A DNA stretch of 64,000 nucleotides from Streptomyces mangrovisoli (GCF_000974985.2 NZ_LAVA02000010.1:1-64000); one strand, 5' to 3'. Shown: positions 38,733 to 48,007, numbered from the stretch's first letter. The notes: a model not told the origin generated them from the sequence alone. Numbers and translations are program-made.

Positions 38733-39161
38733 TCAGTCGTAGTGCCGTGCCTCGAAGACGTTCCCGTCGGGGTCGCGGAAGTAGAAGCTGCGGCGGGCCT
38801 CGCCCCGGGCGCCGTAGGAGTCGTAGGAGAGGGCGGAGACGGGGACCGAGTCCGTCTCCAGACGGGAGCGCAGGGCGTCGAAGCCTTCCTGCGGGAGGGC
38901 GACGCACACATGGTTGACGGGGTGGCCCGAGCTGTCCGCGGCACCGGGCACCATCCGCATCCCCGGCGCGATGGACCGTGGCATGAGGTCGAGGATCGTC
39001 TCCTCGTTCAGGCGCACGGACGGAAAGGGCGCCTTCCCGTCGGCGTACTCGGACAGTCGCAGGGGTTCCAGTCCCACCGTCCGCTCGTAGAAGGCGGCCG
39101 CGGCGACCGGGTCACCGACCCAGAGGACGACATGGTCGAGACGTGCACGGTTGTCCGTCAT
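38733..39161 (-). CDS. VOC (glyoxalase/bleomycin-resistance fold) protein
   Basis: A 142-residue protein of the vicinal oxygen chelate superfamily. LDHVVLWVGDPVAAAAFYERTVGLEPLR opens the first beta-alpha-beta-beta-beta unit, and NHVCVALPQEGFDALRSRL the second, ending RRSFYFRDPDGNVFEARHYD, where Glu is the usual metal ligand. Function could be isomerase, dioxygenase or drug binding; nothing local decides. The long open frame upstream is not part of it; ATG at 39161 matches domain start. Converges on ogt with 3 bp between stops and diverges from psuG. Confidence 0.88.
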   Translation of the reverse strand: MTDNRARLDHVVLWVGDPVAAAAFYERTVGLEPLRLSEYADGKAPFPSVRLNEETILDLMPRSIAPGMRMVPGAADSSGHPVNHVCVALPQEGFDALRSRLETDSVPVSALSYDSYGARGEARRSFYFRDPDGNVFEARHYD

Positions 39162-39260
39162 GCACCCCAGGCTGGTGGCCCGCCGCACAGGCCGCAAGGG
39201 TTTGGCCGGGGGTGGCGCCCGCCAGAGATGAGGGAGTACCGACAGACAGGAGGCAGGCGC

Positions 39261-40169
39261 GTGACGCTGGTGGTGTCCGGAGAGGTACGGGAGGCGATCG
39301 ACGCGCGTCGACCCGTGGTGGCGCTGGAGTCGACGATCATCGCGCACGGGCTGCCGCGCCCGCGCAACCTCCAGGTGGCGCTGGAGCTGGAGGACGTCGT
39401 ACGGCGTGAGGGCGGCGTCCCCGCGACGATCGCAGTGCTGGACGGCCGTCCGCACATCGGCCTCGACAAGGCGCAGCTGGAGCGGGTCGCGAACGAGGAC
39501 GGGATGCGCAAGCTGGGCCATCGCGACCTGCCGCTCGCGGTGGCCGCGGGGGCGAGCGGGGCGACGACGGTGTCGGCGACCGCGCTGCTGGCCGCGCTGG
39601 CGGGGATCCGGGTGTTCGCGACGGGCGGGCTCGGCGGGGTGCACCGGGAGTGGACGGTGACCCAGGACGAGTCCGCCGACCTGGGCCTGCTGGCGCGGAC
39701 CCGGATCACCGTGGTGTGCGCGGGGGTGAAGTCGATCCTGGACGTGCCGGCCACGCTGCAGAGGCTGGAGACGCTGGGCGTCGCGGTGGCCGGGTACGGG
39801 ACGGACCGCTTCCCCGGCTTCTATCTCTCCGACTCCGGGCACCCGGTCGACTGGCGGCTGGACACGCCCGAGCAGGTCGCGGACGTGATGCGGGCGCAGG
39901 ACGGCCTCGGGCGGCCCGAGTCCGCGCTGATCGTCGCGCAGCCCGTGCCGCAGGCGGAGCAGCTCGATCCGGAACTCCACGCCCGGGTGCTCGCCGACGC
40001 GCTGCGTGCGTCCGAGGTGGAGGGGATCAGCGGGCAGGCGGTCACGCCCTTCCTGCTCGATCACCTGGTACGGCACACCGACGGCGCCTCGCTGAGCGCG
40101 AACCTGGCGGCGGTGCGCGGCAACGTACGGCTGGCCGCGCGGATCGCGGCGGCGTGGTCGAGGGGGTGA
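39261..40169 (+). CDS. psuG: Pseudouridine-5'-phosphate glycosidase
   Basis: Cleaves pseudouridine 5'-phosphate to uracil and ribose-5-phosphate in RNA-nucleoside salvage. 302 residues: PVVALESTIIAHGLPRPRNL (substrate loop, catalytic Glu), ATGGLGGVHRE and VVCAGVKSILDVPATLQRLETLGV are diagnostic, and SALIVAQPVP near residue 230. GTG start 8 nt after AGGAGG. Its stop overlaps the downstream kinase start (GTGA), the normal partner supplying phosphorylated substrate. Confidence 0.95.
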   Translation: MTLVVSGEVREAIDARRPVVALESTIIAHGLPRPRNLQVALELEDVVRREGGVPATIAVLDGRPHIGLDKAQLERVANEDGMRKLGHRDLPLAVAAGASGATTVSATALLAALAGIRVFATGGLGGVHREWTVTQDESADLGLLARTRITVVCAGVKSILDVPATLQRLETLGVAVAGYGTDRFPGFYLSDSGHPVDWRLDTPEQVADVMRAQDGLGRPESALIVAQPVPQAEQLDPELHARVLADALRASEVEGISGQAVTPFLLDHLVRHTDGASLSANLAAVRGNVRLAARIAAAWSRG

Positions 40170-41260
40170 CGCCGGGGCGGAACGGGGTGCCGGTGGGTCA
40201 CGCCGAGACAGCGGCCGGACAGGAGGAGGGACCGGCCGGGCGGGACGGGACGGGGGCCGGGCGAGTCGACACGACGGCTGAGCAGGCAGGGCGGACCGGG
40301 GCGGGAACCGCGCCCGTCGGGACACCGGCCGGTGGGACGCCCGCCGGGGGGACATCCGTCGGCGGGGCGTTGCTGGTCGTCGGGGACGTGATCACGGACG
40401 TCGTGGCGCGGCACCGTGGGCCGCTCGCCGGTGGCACCGACACGGCCGCGGTGATCCGGACGCTGCCCGGCGGCGCGGGCGCCAACGTGGCGTGCTGGGC
40501 GGCACACCGGGGCTGCCCCGACGTACGGCTGCTCGGGCGGGTCGGCGCGGACGCGGTGACCTGGCACGAGCGGGAGCTGACCGCGGCCGGGGTGCGTCCG
40601 CTGCTGGTCGTCGACCCGTCGGAGGCGACCGGGACGGTGGTCTGCCTGGTGGACAACGGCGCGGCGGCGGAGCGGACGTTCCTGACGGACAGCGGGGCGT
40701 CGCTGCGGCTGGAGCCCGCCGACTGGTCGGACACGCTGCTCGACGGGGTGGCCCGGCTGCATCTGTCGGGCTACCTGCTGTTCTCCCGTCCCAGCCGGGC
40801 GCTGGCCCGGGTCGCGCTGGCCGCGGCCCGGGCGCGAGGTGTTCCCGTCAGCCTGGACCCCGCGTCGACGGGGTTCCTGAAGGAGTTCGGGGTGGGCCGG
40901 TTCCTGGAGTTCGCCGACGGCGTGGACGTCCTGCTGCCCAGCAGGGACGAGGCGTGCCTGCTCACCGGCGTGTCGGACGGGACGCGCGCGGCGGCGGAGC
41001 TGAGTCACCGGGTGCCGCTGGTGGTCGCCAAGCAGGGCGCCGAGGGCGCGCTGGTGGCCCGCGCGGGAGAGGTCTGCGCCCGGATCCCCGCCGCCCCCGC
41101 GGACCCCCGGGACACCACGGGTGCGGGGGACGCCTTCACCGGTGGATTCCTGGCCGCGCTGCTGAGGGGCGCCGACGCCGTGAGCGCCGCGACGCAGGGA
41201 TGCATGGCGGGGGCGCGAGCGGTGGAGCGGGTCGGGGGACGGCCGCCGGCGCGGGAGTGA
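40166..41260 (+). CDS. PfkB-family kinase, probable pseudouridine kinase
   Basis: A 364-residue ribokinase-family enzyme, presumably phosphorylating pseudouridine for PsuG. After a Gly/Thr/Pro-rich N-terminal extension of about 65 residues (repeated PAGGTPAGG), the fold starts ALLVVGDVITDVVA; signature 1 is LPGGAGANVACWAA, and the catalytic box is DTTGAGDAFTGGFLAALL (about 320). The GTGA overlap with psuG fixes co-translation; a later start would remove the linker, and I cannot exclude it. Substrate is inferred from linkage only. Confidence 0.85.
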   Translation: MTPGRNGVPVGHAETAAGQEEGPAGRDGTGAGRVDTTAEQAGRTGAGTAPVGTPAGGTPAGGTSVGGALLVVGDVITDVVARHRGPLAGGTDTAAVIRTLPGGAGANVACWAAHRGCPDVRLLGRVGADAVTWHERELTAAGVRPLLVVDPSEATGTVVCLVDNGAAAERTFLTDSGASLRLEPADWSDTLLDGVARLHLSGYLLFSRPSRALARVALAAARARGVPVSLDPASTGFLKEFGVGRFLEFADGVDVLLPSRDEACLLTGVSDGTRAAAELSHRVPLVVAKQGAEGALVARAGEVCARIPAAPADPRDTTGAGDAFTGGFLAALLRGADAVSAATQGCMAGARAVERVGGRPPARE

Positions 41261-41285
41261 TCTCGCCCCCGCCGCCAGCCCTCTG

Positions 41286-41350
41286 GACCGGCAGACCGGC
41301 AGACCGGCAGACCGGGTGACTGGGCGACCGGCAAATCGGGTGACCGGCAG
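41286..41350. repeat. Short direct repeats ACCGGCAG
   Basis: Three perfect tandem 8-mers at 41287-41310, then two looser copies up to 41350. They lie between the convergent kinase and methyltransferase; no clear hairpin. Confidence 0.6.
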
Positions 41351-41393
41351 GTCAGCGGCTCGGCGGAACCACCAACCCGCAGACCGGCCGGGC

Positions 41394-42188
41394 CTACCCC
41401 TTGCGGCCCCACGCCGAGATCATCGGTGCCGTGGCCAGGTCCATCGTGCCGGAGGCGATGTTCGCCAGGTGCCGGTCGATCTCCTCGTCGGTGGCGAGGT
41501 TCGCCGCGACGAGCTGTGCCCGCAGTTGACGGACCGTCGCGGACTCGAGGGCCGAGCAGGAGGGTGAGGTGAACGGGAAGTAGACGTCGGCCTCGACGCG
41601 TTGGAGACCGGCCTCGCGCAGCAGTCGCGGCAGCCGGCGGCCGTACGACAGGTCGGCGCCGCGGTCGGCGAGGAGCTTGCGGAAGCCGTGCCGGATGCGG
41701 TTGGCGAGCTGCTGCTCGGGGCCGTGCTCGTCCGGGCAGGCGAGCGGTTGCAGCGCGGGGTCCGCGTCCTCGATCAGCAGCCGCCCGCCGGGCCGCAGGG
41801 CCTTCACCATCGACCGCAACGCCCGTTCCCGGTCGGGCACATGGACGAGGACGAGCCGGGCGTGGACGAGGTCGAAGCCCTCGCCGGGCGGTTCCTCCGC
41901 GCCGACGTCGTGCACCCGCACCTCGACCGGGGCCCGGGCGGCCGCCGCGACCAGCGAGGTATCGATGTCGGTGGCGACGACCTTGCCCGTCGGGCCGACC
42001 TTCTTGGCGAGCCACGCGACGACGGAGGTGCCACCCGCGCCGACCTCCCAGCAGCGCCAGCCGGCGCCGACACCCAGTTCCTCCAGGTGCCGGAAGGTCG
42101 TGGGATCGAAGAGGGTGGCGAAGGCGTCGAAGCGCCGGCCCGCCTCCGCCTGCTGGTTGTCGAGGAGATATCCGTCGGTTTGCGTCAT
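41394..42188 (-). CDS. Class I SAM-dependent methyltransferase
   Basis: A 264-residue Rossmann methyltransferase. Motif I is CWEVGAGGTSVVAWLAKKVGPTGKVVATDID (about 52-83), motif post-I VRVHDVG, motif II FDLVHARLVLVHVPDRERALRSMVKALRPGG. The C-terminal half has no substrate-telling motif. The ATG at 42188 (MTQTDGYLLDN) is chosen over an upstream ATG because family similarity begins there. The substrate, small molecule or otherwise, cannot be read from context. Confidence 0.88.
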   Translation of the reverse strand: MTQTDGYLLDNQQAEAGRRFDAFATLFDPTTFRHLEELGVGAGWRCWEVGAGGTSVVAWLAKKVGPTGKVVATDIDTSLVAAAARAPVEVRVHDVGAEEPPGEGFDLVHARLVLVHVPDRERALRSMVKALRPGGRLLIEDADPALQPLACPDEHGPEQQLANRIRHGFRKLLADRGADLSYGRRLPRLLREAGLQRVEADVYFPFTSPSCSALESATVRQLRAQLVAANLATDEEIDRHLANIASGTMDLATAPMISAWGRKG

Positions 42189-42385
42189 GCGGCGATCATC
42201 CCAGCCGGGCCGCTCGCCACGAGCCGCCGACGCTCCGGTCCGTGACATGGTCCCGGCTTCGTCCACAGGCGGGAACAAAGCGGAACTCCCTGTTCACACA
42301 GGCTTGCACGCCTCTCGCGGAGGGCTGGCACACTGAACCGCCAAGGCACGACAGTGCGGCGAGGGGTACACGCAAGGAGGGCCAG

Positions 42386-43513
42386 ATGTCCATGGCGGGC
42401 AATCTGCGGAAGGTCACGGGCCTCGACAGGGTCGGCGGCCTGCGCGGGGTGGCGCGGCTGGCCCGGCGGCGGCATCGGGTCGACCTGAGCCACCCGGCCA
42501 GGTCTCCGCTCGGTTCCTCGGTGGTCAAGTGCGTGACGTACCGGGACGGGGTACGGGTGCAGGGCGGCAGCGACCTGGTCGACGCCGTGGAACGGGTGCG
42601 CAAGTCCGGGGACGGCTTCGTCTGGCTCGGGCTGCACGAACCGACGGACCAGGAGTTCGCGGGCATCGCCGAGCTGTTCGACCTGCATCCGCTCGCCGTG
42701 GAGGACGCGGTCGAGGCCCATCAGCGCCCCAAACTGGAGCGCTACGGGACGACGTTGTTCGCGGTGTTCAAGACGGTCTGCTACGTCGAGCACGAGGAGC
42801 TGACCGCGACGAGCGAGGTGGTGAACACCGGCGAGATCATGGTGTTCGTCGGCGAGGACTTCGTCGTCACGGTCCGGCACGGCCGGCACGGCTCGCTGGG
42901 TCCGCTGCGGGAGGAACTGGAGGCACAGCCGCAGCAGCTCGCCAAGGGGCCCGCCGCGGTGCTGCACGCGATCGCGGACCATGTGGTGGACGACTTCCTG
43001 AGCGTCACCGACTCGGTGCAGGCCGACATCGACCAGGTGGAGACGGACGTCTTCGCGGAGAACGGCGCGCGGGCCGATCCGGGCCGCATCTACCAGCTCA
43101 AGCGTGAACTGCTGGAGCTGAAGCGGGCGGTGGTGCCGCTGAACCGCCCCGTCGACGAGCTCGCCACCCTGCCCAACCGGGTGATCGGCCCGGAGATACA
43201 GGCCTACTTCCGTGACGTCCGCGACCACCTGCTGCGGGTCACGGAGCAGATAGCGGCCTTCGACGAGCTTCTGAACTCCATCCTCCAGGCACATCTCGCA
43301 CAGGTGACCGTCGCGCAGAACGAGGACATGCGCAAGATCACCGCATGGGCGGCCGTGATCGCGGTGCCGACGATGGTGTGCGGGGTCTACGGCATGAACT
43401 TCGATCACATGCCGGAGCTGCACTGGCGGTTCGGTTATCCGCTGGTCGTGGGCGTCATCTTCGCGGCCTGTGTGGCGCTGCACCGCGGTTTCCGGCGTAA
43501 CGGGTGGCTCTGA
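42386..43513 (+). CDS. corA: CorA-type magnesium/cobalt transporter
   Basis: A 375-residue divalent-cation channel. A basic N-terminal segment and alpha/beta cytosolic funnel (about 1-250) lead to the long willow helices (QADIDQVETDVFAENG..RIYQLKRELLELKRAV) and two C-terminal membrane helices; the selectivity motif is YGMNFDHMPE (GMN) at the end of helix 1 (about 336). ATG with AAGGAGG 8 nt upstream. Functions as a homopentamer at the cell membrane. Converges on the CBS gene. Confidence 0.95.
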   Translation: MSMAGNLRKVTGLDRVGGLRGVARLARRRHRVDLSHPARSPLGSSVVKCVTYRDGVRVQGGSDLVDAVERVRKSGDGFVWLGLHEPTDQEFAGIAELFDLHPLAVEDAVEAHQRPKLERYGTTLFAVFKTVCYVEHEELTATSEVVNTGEIMVFVGEDFVVTVRHGRHGSLGPLREELEAQPQQLAKGPAAVLHAIADHVVDDFLSVTDSVQADIDQVETDVFAENGARADPGRIYQLKRELLELKRAVVPLNRPVDELATLPNRVIGPEIQAYFRDVRDHLLRVTEQIAAFDELLNSILQAHLAQVTVAQNEDMRKITAWAAVIAVPTMVCGVYGMNFDHMPELHWRFGYPLVVGVIFAACVALHRGFRRNGWL

Positions 43514-43550
43514 GCTTCGCCTCCTCCGATGACGGGCCCGGCGGTCCGGT

Positions 43551-43982
43551 TCAGTGGCGGGCCGGGGACCGGGCGTAGACGCTGCCCGTCCAGGCGGCGA
43601 TCTGGTCCTCGCTCAGGTGCCGGGCGAGGTCGGCCTCGCTGATCATGCCGACGAGCCTCTTGTCCGCGATCACCGGTAGCCGGCGGATCTGGTGTCCCTG
43701 CATCTCCTGGAGCACGTCGCCGAGGTCGGCGTCGGCGTCGATCCAGCGCGGGGTGCCCTGGGCCATCTCGCCGGCGGTGACCTTGGCGGGGTCGTGCCCC
43801 ATGGCCACGCAGCCGACGACGATGTCGCGGTCGGTGAGGATGCCGCAGAGCCGTTCGTCCTCGTCGCTGATGGGCAGGGCGCCGACGTTCAGCTCGCGCA
43901 TCAGCTGGGCGGCGCGGTCCAGGGTCTCGTGGGCCGGGATCCACTGGGCGCCCCGGTGCATGATGTCGCCGGCAGTGGTCAT
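43551..43982 (-). CDS. Two-CBS-domain protein
   Basis: A 143-residue standalone Bateman module. CBS1 covers about 6-62 (AGDIMHRGAQWIPAHETL to GILTDRDIVV), CBS2 about 72-128 (AGEMAQGTPRWIDADADLGDVLQEM to LVGMISEADLARHL). The ITDRD/ISEAD ends are typical of adenine-nucleotide binding pairs. ATG at 43982 follows GGGAGG. Such Streptomyces proteins are often stress or sigma-B-regulon genes; no promoter match was found here. Confidence 0.9.
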   Translation of the reverse strand: MTTAGDIMHRGAQWIPAHETLDRAAQLMRELNVGALPISDEDERLCGILTDRDIVVGCVAMGHDPAKVTAGEMAQGTPRWIDADADLGDVLQEMQGHQIRRLPVIADKRLVGMISEADLARHLSEDQIAAWTGSVYARSPARH

Positions 43983-44079
43983 GGGGTACCTCCCGGTGCC
44001 GGGTGGCCGGCGCGGCACGGAACGCGCCGCTGGTACCGGCGTGCCCCATTCTCCGCGCGGGGCGGGACGGCCGCATCCC

Positions 44080-44736
44080 TCAGCCCCGGGGTCCGCCCCC
44101 GTTCCAGGCCGGGTGGCGGGGGTCGTCGGCGCGGACCAGCACGTCGGCCTGGGTCGCCGGGTCGGTCTCGCCCTCGTAGCGCTCGAAGGCGGGCAGGGTC
44201 CAGAGGTCGGATTCGGGGGTACGGCGGCGCAGGGCGCCCGGGGAGAGCAGGAGGTGGACGGTCAGGTCGAAGGGGAACCAGTGCCGCAGCAGCAACGGGC
44301 CGTGCAGCAACAGCACGCCGCCGCAAGGGAGTTGGACATAGGGGCTACGCGTGGCGCGGTCGGCCGCCGGGTCCCACAGGTCGGGCAGGATCCTGCCGTC
44401 GCCGCCGGGTTCGAGCGGGCCGAAGACCTCGCGCCACAGTGCGCCGGTGTCGTACCAGCCGTCGTAGTAGGACTCCGGGTCCCGCCGGCCGTGCTCCAGG
44501 CGGAGCGAGGCGGGCCGCAGAAAACCCTCGGCGCCGACGACGAGTGAGGGGCGGCCGCGGACCCGCAGCGCCTCACCGACGCGTTCGGCGAGGTCGCCGG
44601 GGGCGGCGGCCGGGGCGCCGTCGAGAGCGACCTTCGGCCAGGGGCTCGCGTCCGCGGGCTTCAGGTCGAGCAGCCGCTCGGCCAGGAGGTCGCCGAGCCG
44701 GTCCCAGGTGATCGCTTCGAGTCGCACGCGGTCCAT
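44080..44736 (-). CDS. Uridine-kinase-like P-loop family protein
   Basis: A 218-residue protein of the group commonly annotated as uridine kinase in Streptomyces. The expected phosphate-binding region reads PKVALDGAPAAAPGDLAERV (about 34-52), which lacks a full GxxxxGKS/T, so catalytic activity is doubtful. Further on are VVGAEGFLRPASLRLEHGRRDPESYYDGWYD, LPCGGVLLLHGPLLL and a C-terminal RYEGETDPATQADVLVRADDPRHP, which match the family. ATG at 44736 chosen from family alignment; the frame continues upstream. Divergent from the DUF2293 gene. Confidence 0.78.
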   Translation of the reverse strand: MDRVRLEAITWDRLGDLLAERLLDLKPADASPWPKVALDGAPAAAPGDLAERVGEALRVRGRPSLVVGAEGFLRPASLRLEHGRRDPESYYDGWYDTGALWREVFGPLEPGGDGRILPDLWDPAADRATRSPYVQLPCGGVLLLHGPLLLRHWFPFDLTVHLLLSPGALRRRTPESDLWTLPAFERYEGETDPATQADVLVRADDPRHPAWNGGGPRG

Positions 44737-44802
44737 GATGCGCCGCCGGCCGCCGGGTGGTCGCCAGGGGGCCGGAGAGGGAGCCGCGGGGGCCTCGACA
44801 GG

Positions 44803-44871
44803 GGTTCGTGACAGAGGTTCGTGACAAGGAGCTGTGGCAGGGGGCTGCGACAGGGAGCCGTGGCAGGGGGC
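44803..44871. repeat. Direct repeats in the gap before the DUF2293 gene
   Basis: GGTTCGTGACA is repeated with 13-bp spacing (44803, 44816), and GGAGCYGTGGCAGGGGGC is repeated with 26-bp spacing (44828, 44854). Two 13-bp multiples suggest slippage origin. No gene seen. Confidence 0.6.
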
Positions 44872-44914
44872 CGTGGGTGCGGGAGCGGGAAAGAGGAAGG
44901 GGAAGGGAGGGCGC

Positions 44915-45730
44915 ATGGCAGGGCGGACGACCACGCGGACGACCACGTGGGCCTTCGCGGGGCCCGTCGTCGTCCAGCCGCTCGGCAGGCGCGCCTGCGC
45001 GGAGTGCGGGAGCGGGCCGCTGTCGCTGCTCGTGCTGGACGCCGGCGTACCCCGGTGTCTGGACTGCGCCGACCTGGGGCACCTGGTGTTCCTGCCGCGC
45101 GGGGACACCGCGCTGACCCGCAGATCGCGGGAGGAGAGCGGACTGTCGGCCGTCGTGGTCCGGTTCAACCGGCGCAGGGGCCGCTACGAGCGGCAGGGCG
45201 TCCTGGTGGAGGAGGCCGCGCTCGCCAGGGCGGAACAGCGGTGTCTCGCGGACGCCGAGGCGCGACGGCGCAGACGGGCCCGGGACGCGCGGCGGCGGGC
45301 GGCCGAGGACGTGCGGTTCACGGACGCCTTCGCCACGGAGATACGGCGGCTGTTCCCCGGCTGTCCGGCCGAGCGGGCACGGGAGATCGCCGCGCACGCC
45401 TCGGTGCGCGGCAGCGGGCGGGTCGGCCGGAGCGCGGCCGGGCGGGCGCTGTCGGAGCGGGCGGTGACATCGGCGGTGGTCGCGTCGGTACGGCATCTGG
45501 ACACGCCGTACGACCAGTTGCTGATGAGCGGGGTGCCGTGGCACGAGGCGCGGCGGCGGATCCGGAGCACGGTGGACACGGTGCTGCGGGGCTGGCGCGT
45601 GCGCGTTCCGGAGCCCGGGACGCAGGGTGGGGAAGGAGTAACCGCTTGTGGCGACGGGTGGGCGCAGGGCAGGATCTCGGGCCGACGGGCCGGAGTCGAC
45701 ACAGGCACCGACGAACGGGAGTTGACGTAG
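44915..45730 (+). CDS. DUF2293-domain protein
   Basis: A 271-residue protein with no assigned activity. An N-terminal zinc-ribbon-like segment (CAECGSGPLSLL..PRCLDCADLGHLVFLPRGD) precedes a basic Arg-rich helix (about 100-130) and the DUF2293 domain (about 130-215; FATEIRRLFPGCPAERAREIAAHASVRGSGRVGRS then YDQLLMSGVPWHEAR). The composition suggests nucleic-acid binding. ATG with GGAAGGGAGG upstream. The C-terminal 40 residues are poorly conserved. The membrane gene follows 2 bp later. Confidence 0.8.
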   Translation: MAGRTTTRTTTWAFAGPVVVQPLGRRACAECGSGPLSLLVLDAGVPRCLDCADLGHLVFLPRGDTALTRRSREESGLSAVVVRFNRRRGRYERQGVLVEEAALARAEQRCLADAEARRRRRARDARRRAAEDVRFTDAFATEIRRLFPGCPAERAREIAAHASVRGSGRVGRSAAGRALSERAVTSAVVASVRHLDTPYDQLLMSGVPWHEARRRIRSTVDTVLRGWRVRVPEPGTQGGEGVTACGDGWAQGRISGRRAGVDTGTDERELT

Positions 45731-45732
45731 CG

Positions 45733-46281
45733 ATGGGCGAGGAGCCGTTCTTCGTGCTGGCGGTGCTCGGGGCGCTCGGCTCCGGGGTGATGGCCGGGGT
45801 GTTCTGCGCCTTCTCCGTGCTGGTGATGCGGGGGCTGGCCGCGCTGCCGCCCGCGCAGGGCGTCGCCGCCATGAACGCGATCAACTCCGTGGCCACGTCG
45901 CCGGTCTTCCTGGCGTTGTTCCTCGGCACGGCGACGCTGATCGCGGTGATCGCGGTGGTGACGTTCGTGATGTGGCCGGACGGCGCGACGGTGGAGCTGC
46001 TGCTGGGCAGCGCTCTGTATCTGTGCGGTGCGTTCGGGGTGACGGTCGTCGCGAACGTGCCGCGCAACGAGCGGCTCGGGCGGCTCGCGGCGGAGCGGCC
46101 GGCGAGACCCGGCGCGCCGGGCGGGGCGCGACCCGCGAAGGCGGGAACGGAGGCGGGGGAAGTGGAGACGGACGCGGTGGCGTACTGGCCGGCGTACGTG
46201 CGGGAGTGGACGCGGTGGAACCACGTCCGGACGGTCTCCTCGGCGGCCGCCGCGGTGACCTATCTGCTCGCGCTCGCCTGA
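45733..46281 (+). CDS. DUF1772-type four-helix membrane protein
   Basis: A 182-residue integral membrane protein. Four hydrophobic helices (about 5-30, 52-77, 84-105, 158-180) surround conserved ALPPAQGVAAMNAIN and FGVTVVANVPRNERLGRL, features of DUF1772, a family containing anthrone oxygenases. Whether this one is an enzyme is unknown. An Ala/Gly/Pro-rich loop sits before the last helix, and EWTRWNHVRT is the typical motif there. Co-transcribed with DUF2293 by spacing. Confidence 0.85.
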   Translation: MGEEPFFVLAVLGALGSGVMAGVFCAFSVLVMRGLAALPPAQGVAAMNAINSVATSPVFLALFLGTATLIAVIAVVTFVMWPDGATVELLLGSALYLCGAFGVTVVANVPRNERLGRLAAERPARPGAPGGARPAKAGTEAGEVETDAVAYWPAYVREWTRWNHVRTVSSAAAAVTYLLALA

Positions 46282-46440
46282 GGTCCGCAACCGGACACCC
46301 GGCGTGCCGGCTCGACTCGCGTGGACGGGGGAAAGCGCTGTACACCGGCCTGCGTCCGTGGCCGATGAGACGTATCGTGGCCGAAAGAGTGCCGCCCGAT
46401 GACGCACGGCCCCTCACACAGGTGAGCAAGGAAGACGGCC

Positions 46441-47928
46441 ATGGCCGATCCCAAGGGTTTCATGACGACACCTCGCCAGGAGTGGCCTCGCCGGCCCGTC
46501 GAGGAGCGGGTACGGGACTGGCACGAGGTGTATGTCCCGGGCGCGCTGTTGCCGATCGTGAGCAAGCAGGCCGACCGCTGCATGGACTGCGGGGTGCCGT
46601 TCTGCCATGCCGCGTGCCCGCTCGGCAATCTGATTCCCGAGTGGAACGACCTGGTGTCGCGGGAGGACTGGCGGGCGGCGGCCGAGCGGTTGCACGCGAC
46701 CAACAACTTCCCCGAGTACACCGGCCGGTTGTGCCCCGCGCCGTGCGAGGCGGGGTGCGTCCTCGCGATCAACCAGCCCGCCGTGACCATCAAGAACGTC
46801 GAGTGTGCGATCGCCGACCGGGCGTGGGAGGACGGGCTCGTGCCCCCGCGGCCCCCGGACCGGCTCTCCGGCCGGACCGTGGCCGTGATCGGCTCCGGCC
46901 CCACCGGGCTGGCCGCCGCACAGCAGTTGACCCGGGCCGGGCACACGGTGGCGGTGTACGAGAAGGACGACCGGCTCGGCGGGCTCATGCGGTACGGAAT
47001 CCCCGCGTTCAAGATGGAGAAGCACCATCTGGAGCGGCGGCTGGGGCAGATGCGGGCCGAGGGCACCAAGTTCCGTACGTCGACGGCGGTCGGGCGGGAC
47101 GTCCGTGCCGCGGAGCTGCGCACCCGCTACGACGCCGTGGTGATCGCCACCGGGGCGACGGCGTGGCGCGAACTCGACGTGCCGGGGCGCCGGTTGGCGG
47201 GCGTCGAGCAGGCGATGGAGTACCTGCCGTTGGCCAACCGGGTGGGCGAGGGGGATCTGGAGGTCTCGCCCCTGTCCGCGGCGGGGCTGCACGTCGTGAT
47301 CGTGGGCGGCGGCGACACCGGCGCGGACTGTCTGGGCACGGCGGTGCGGGAGGGTGCCGCGTCCGTGACCCAGCTGGACATCTACGCCCAGCCCGGTGCC
47401 GAGCGGGACGAGGACGCGGAGCCCTGGCCGACGTACCCGAAGGTCTACCGCCTGTCGGCGGCCCACGAGGAGGCGCGGGACCTGCGGACGGCGCCCGCGG
47501 CGGACGCGGACGCGAGGCTGTTCGCGGCGTCCACGCTCCGCTTCACCGGGGACGCGGACGGGCATGTGCGGTCGCTGCACCTGGTCGAGGTGGACGCGTC
47601 GCGGCAGCCGTTGGCGGACACCGGGCGGACGCTGCCGGCCGATCTCGTGCTGCTGGCGCTCGGCTTCTCCGGGCCCGACCGCGCGGACGGGCTGGTCGAC
47701 CAGCTGGGTCTGGCGATGGAGCCGCGCGGCACGATCGCGCGGGACGCCGGGTTCGCCACCAATGTGCCCGGGGTGTTCGCCGCGGGCGACGCGGCACGCG
47801 GGCAGTCGCTGATCGTGTGGGCGATCGCGGAGGGCCGGGCGGTGGCCGCGGCGGTGGACGAGTATCTGACGGGCAGTTCGCGGCTCCCGGCGCCGATCAC
47901 GGCGTACGACAGACCGATGACGGTGTGA
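46441..47928 (+). CDS. gltD: Glutamate synthase small subunit (GltD-type), without adjacent gltB
   Basis: A 495-residue FAD/NADPH iron-sulfur oxidoreductase. N-terminal Cys-rich clusters CMDCGVPFCHAACPLGNLIPEW and CPAPCEAGCVL hold the [4Fe-4S] centres; FAD site VAVIGSGPTGLAAAQQL; NADPH site VVIVGGGDTGADCLG; C-terminal FAD motif GVFAAGDAARGQSLIVWAI. In GOGAT it passes electrons to GltB, but no large subunit is present in the window, so this is a second copy or serves another partner. A terminator hairpin follows. Confidence 0.93.
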   Translation: MADPKGFMTTPRQEWPRRPVEERVRDWHEVYVPGALLPIVSKQADRCMDCGVPFCHAACPLGNLIPEWNDLVSREDWRAAAERLHATNNFPEYTGRLCPAPCEAGCVLAINQPAVTIKNVECAIADRAWEDGLVPPRPPDRLSGRTVAVIGSGPTGLAAAQQLTRAGHTVAVYEKDDRLGGLMRYGIPAFKMEKHHLERRLGQMRAEGTKFRTSTAVGRDVRAAELRTRYDAVVIATGATAWRELDVPGRRLAGVEQAMEYLPLANRVGEGDLEVSPLSAAGLHVVIVGGGDTGADCLGTAVREGAASVTQLDIYAQPGAERDEDAEPWPTYPKVYRLSAAHEEARDLRTAPAADADARLFAASTLRFTGDADGHVRSLHLVEVDASRQPLADTGRTLPADLVLLALGFSGPDRADGLVDQLGLAMEPRGTIARDAGFATNVPGVFAAGDAARGQSLIVWAIAEGRAVAAAVDEYLTGSSRLPAPITAYDRPMTV

Positions 47929-47936
47929 GGGAGCCG

Positions 47937-47986
47937 CACGAGCACCGCCCGCCGGCGCGAGGTGCGCCGTGCGGGCGGTGGTCGTG
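47937..47986 (+). terminator. Terminator hairpin after gltD
   Basis: CACGA-CACCGCCCGC and GCGGGCGGTG-TCGTG form a 15-bp stem with one mismatch pair around an 18-nt loop, starting 9 nt past the gltD stop. Confidence 0.85.
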
Positions 47987-48007
47987 GGCGACTCATGACG
48001 TGAGGCG

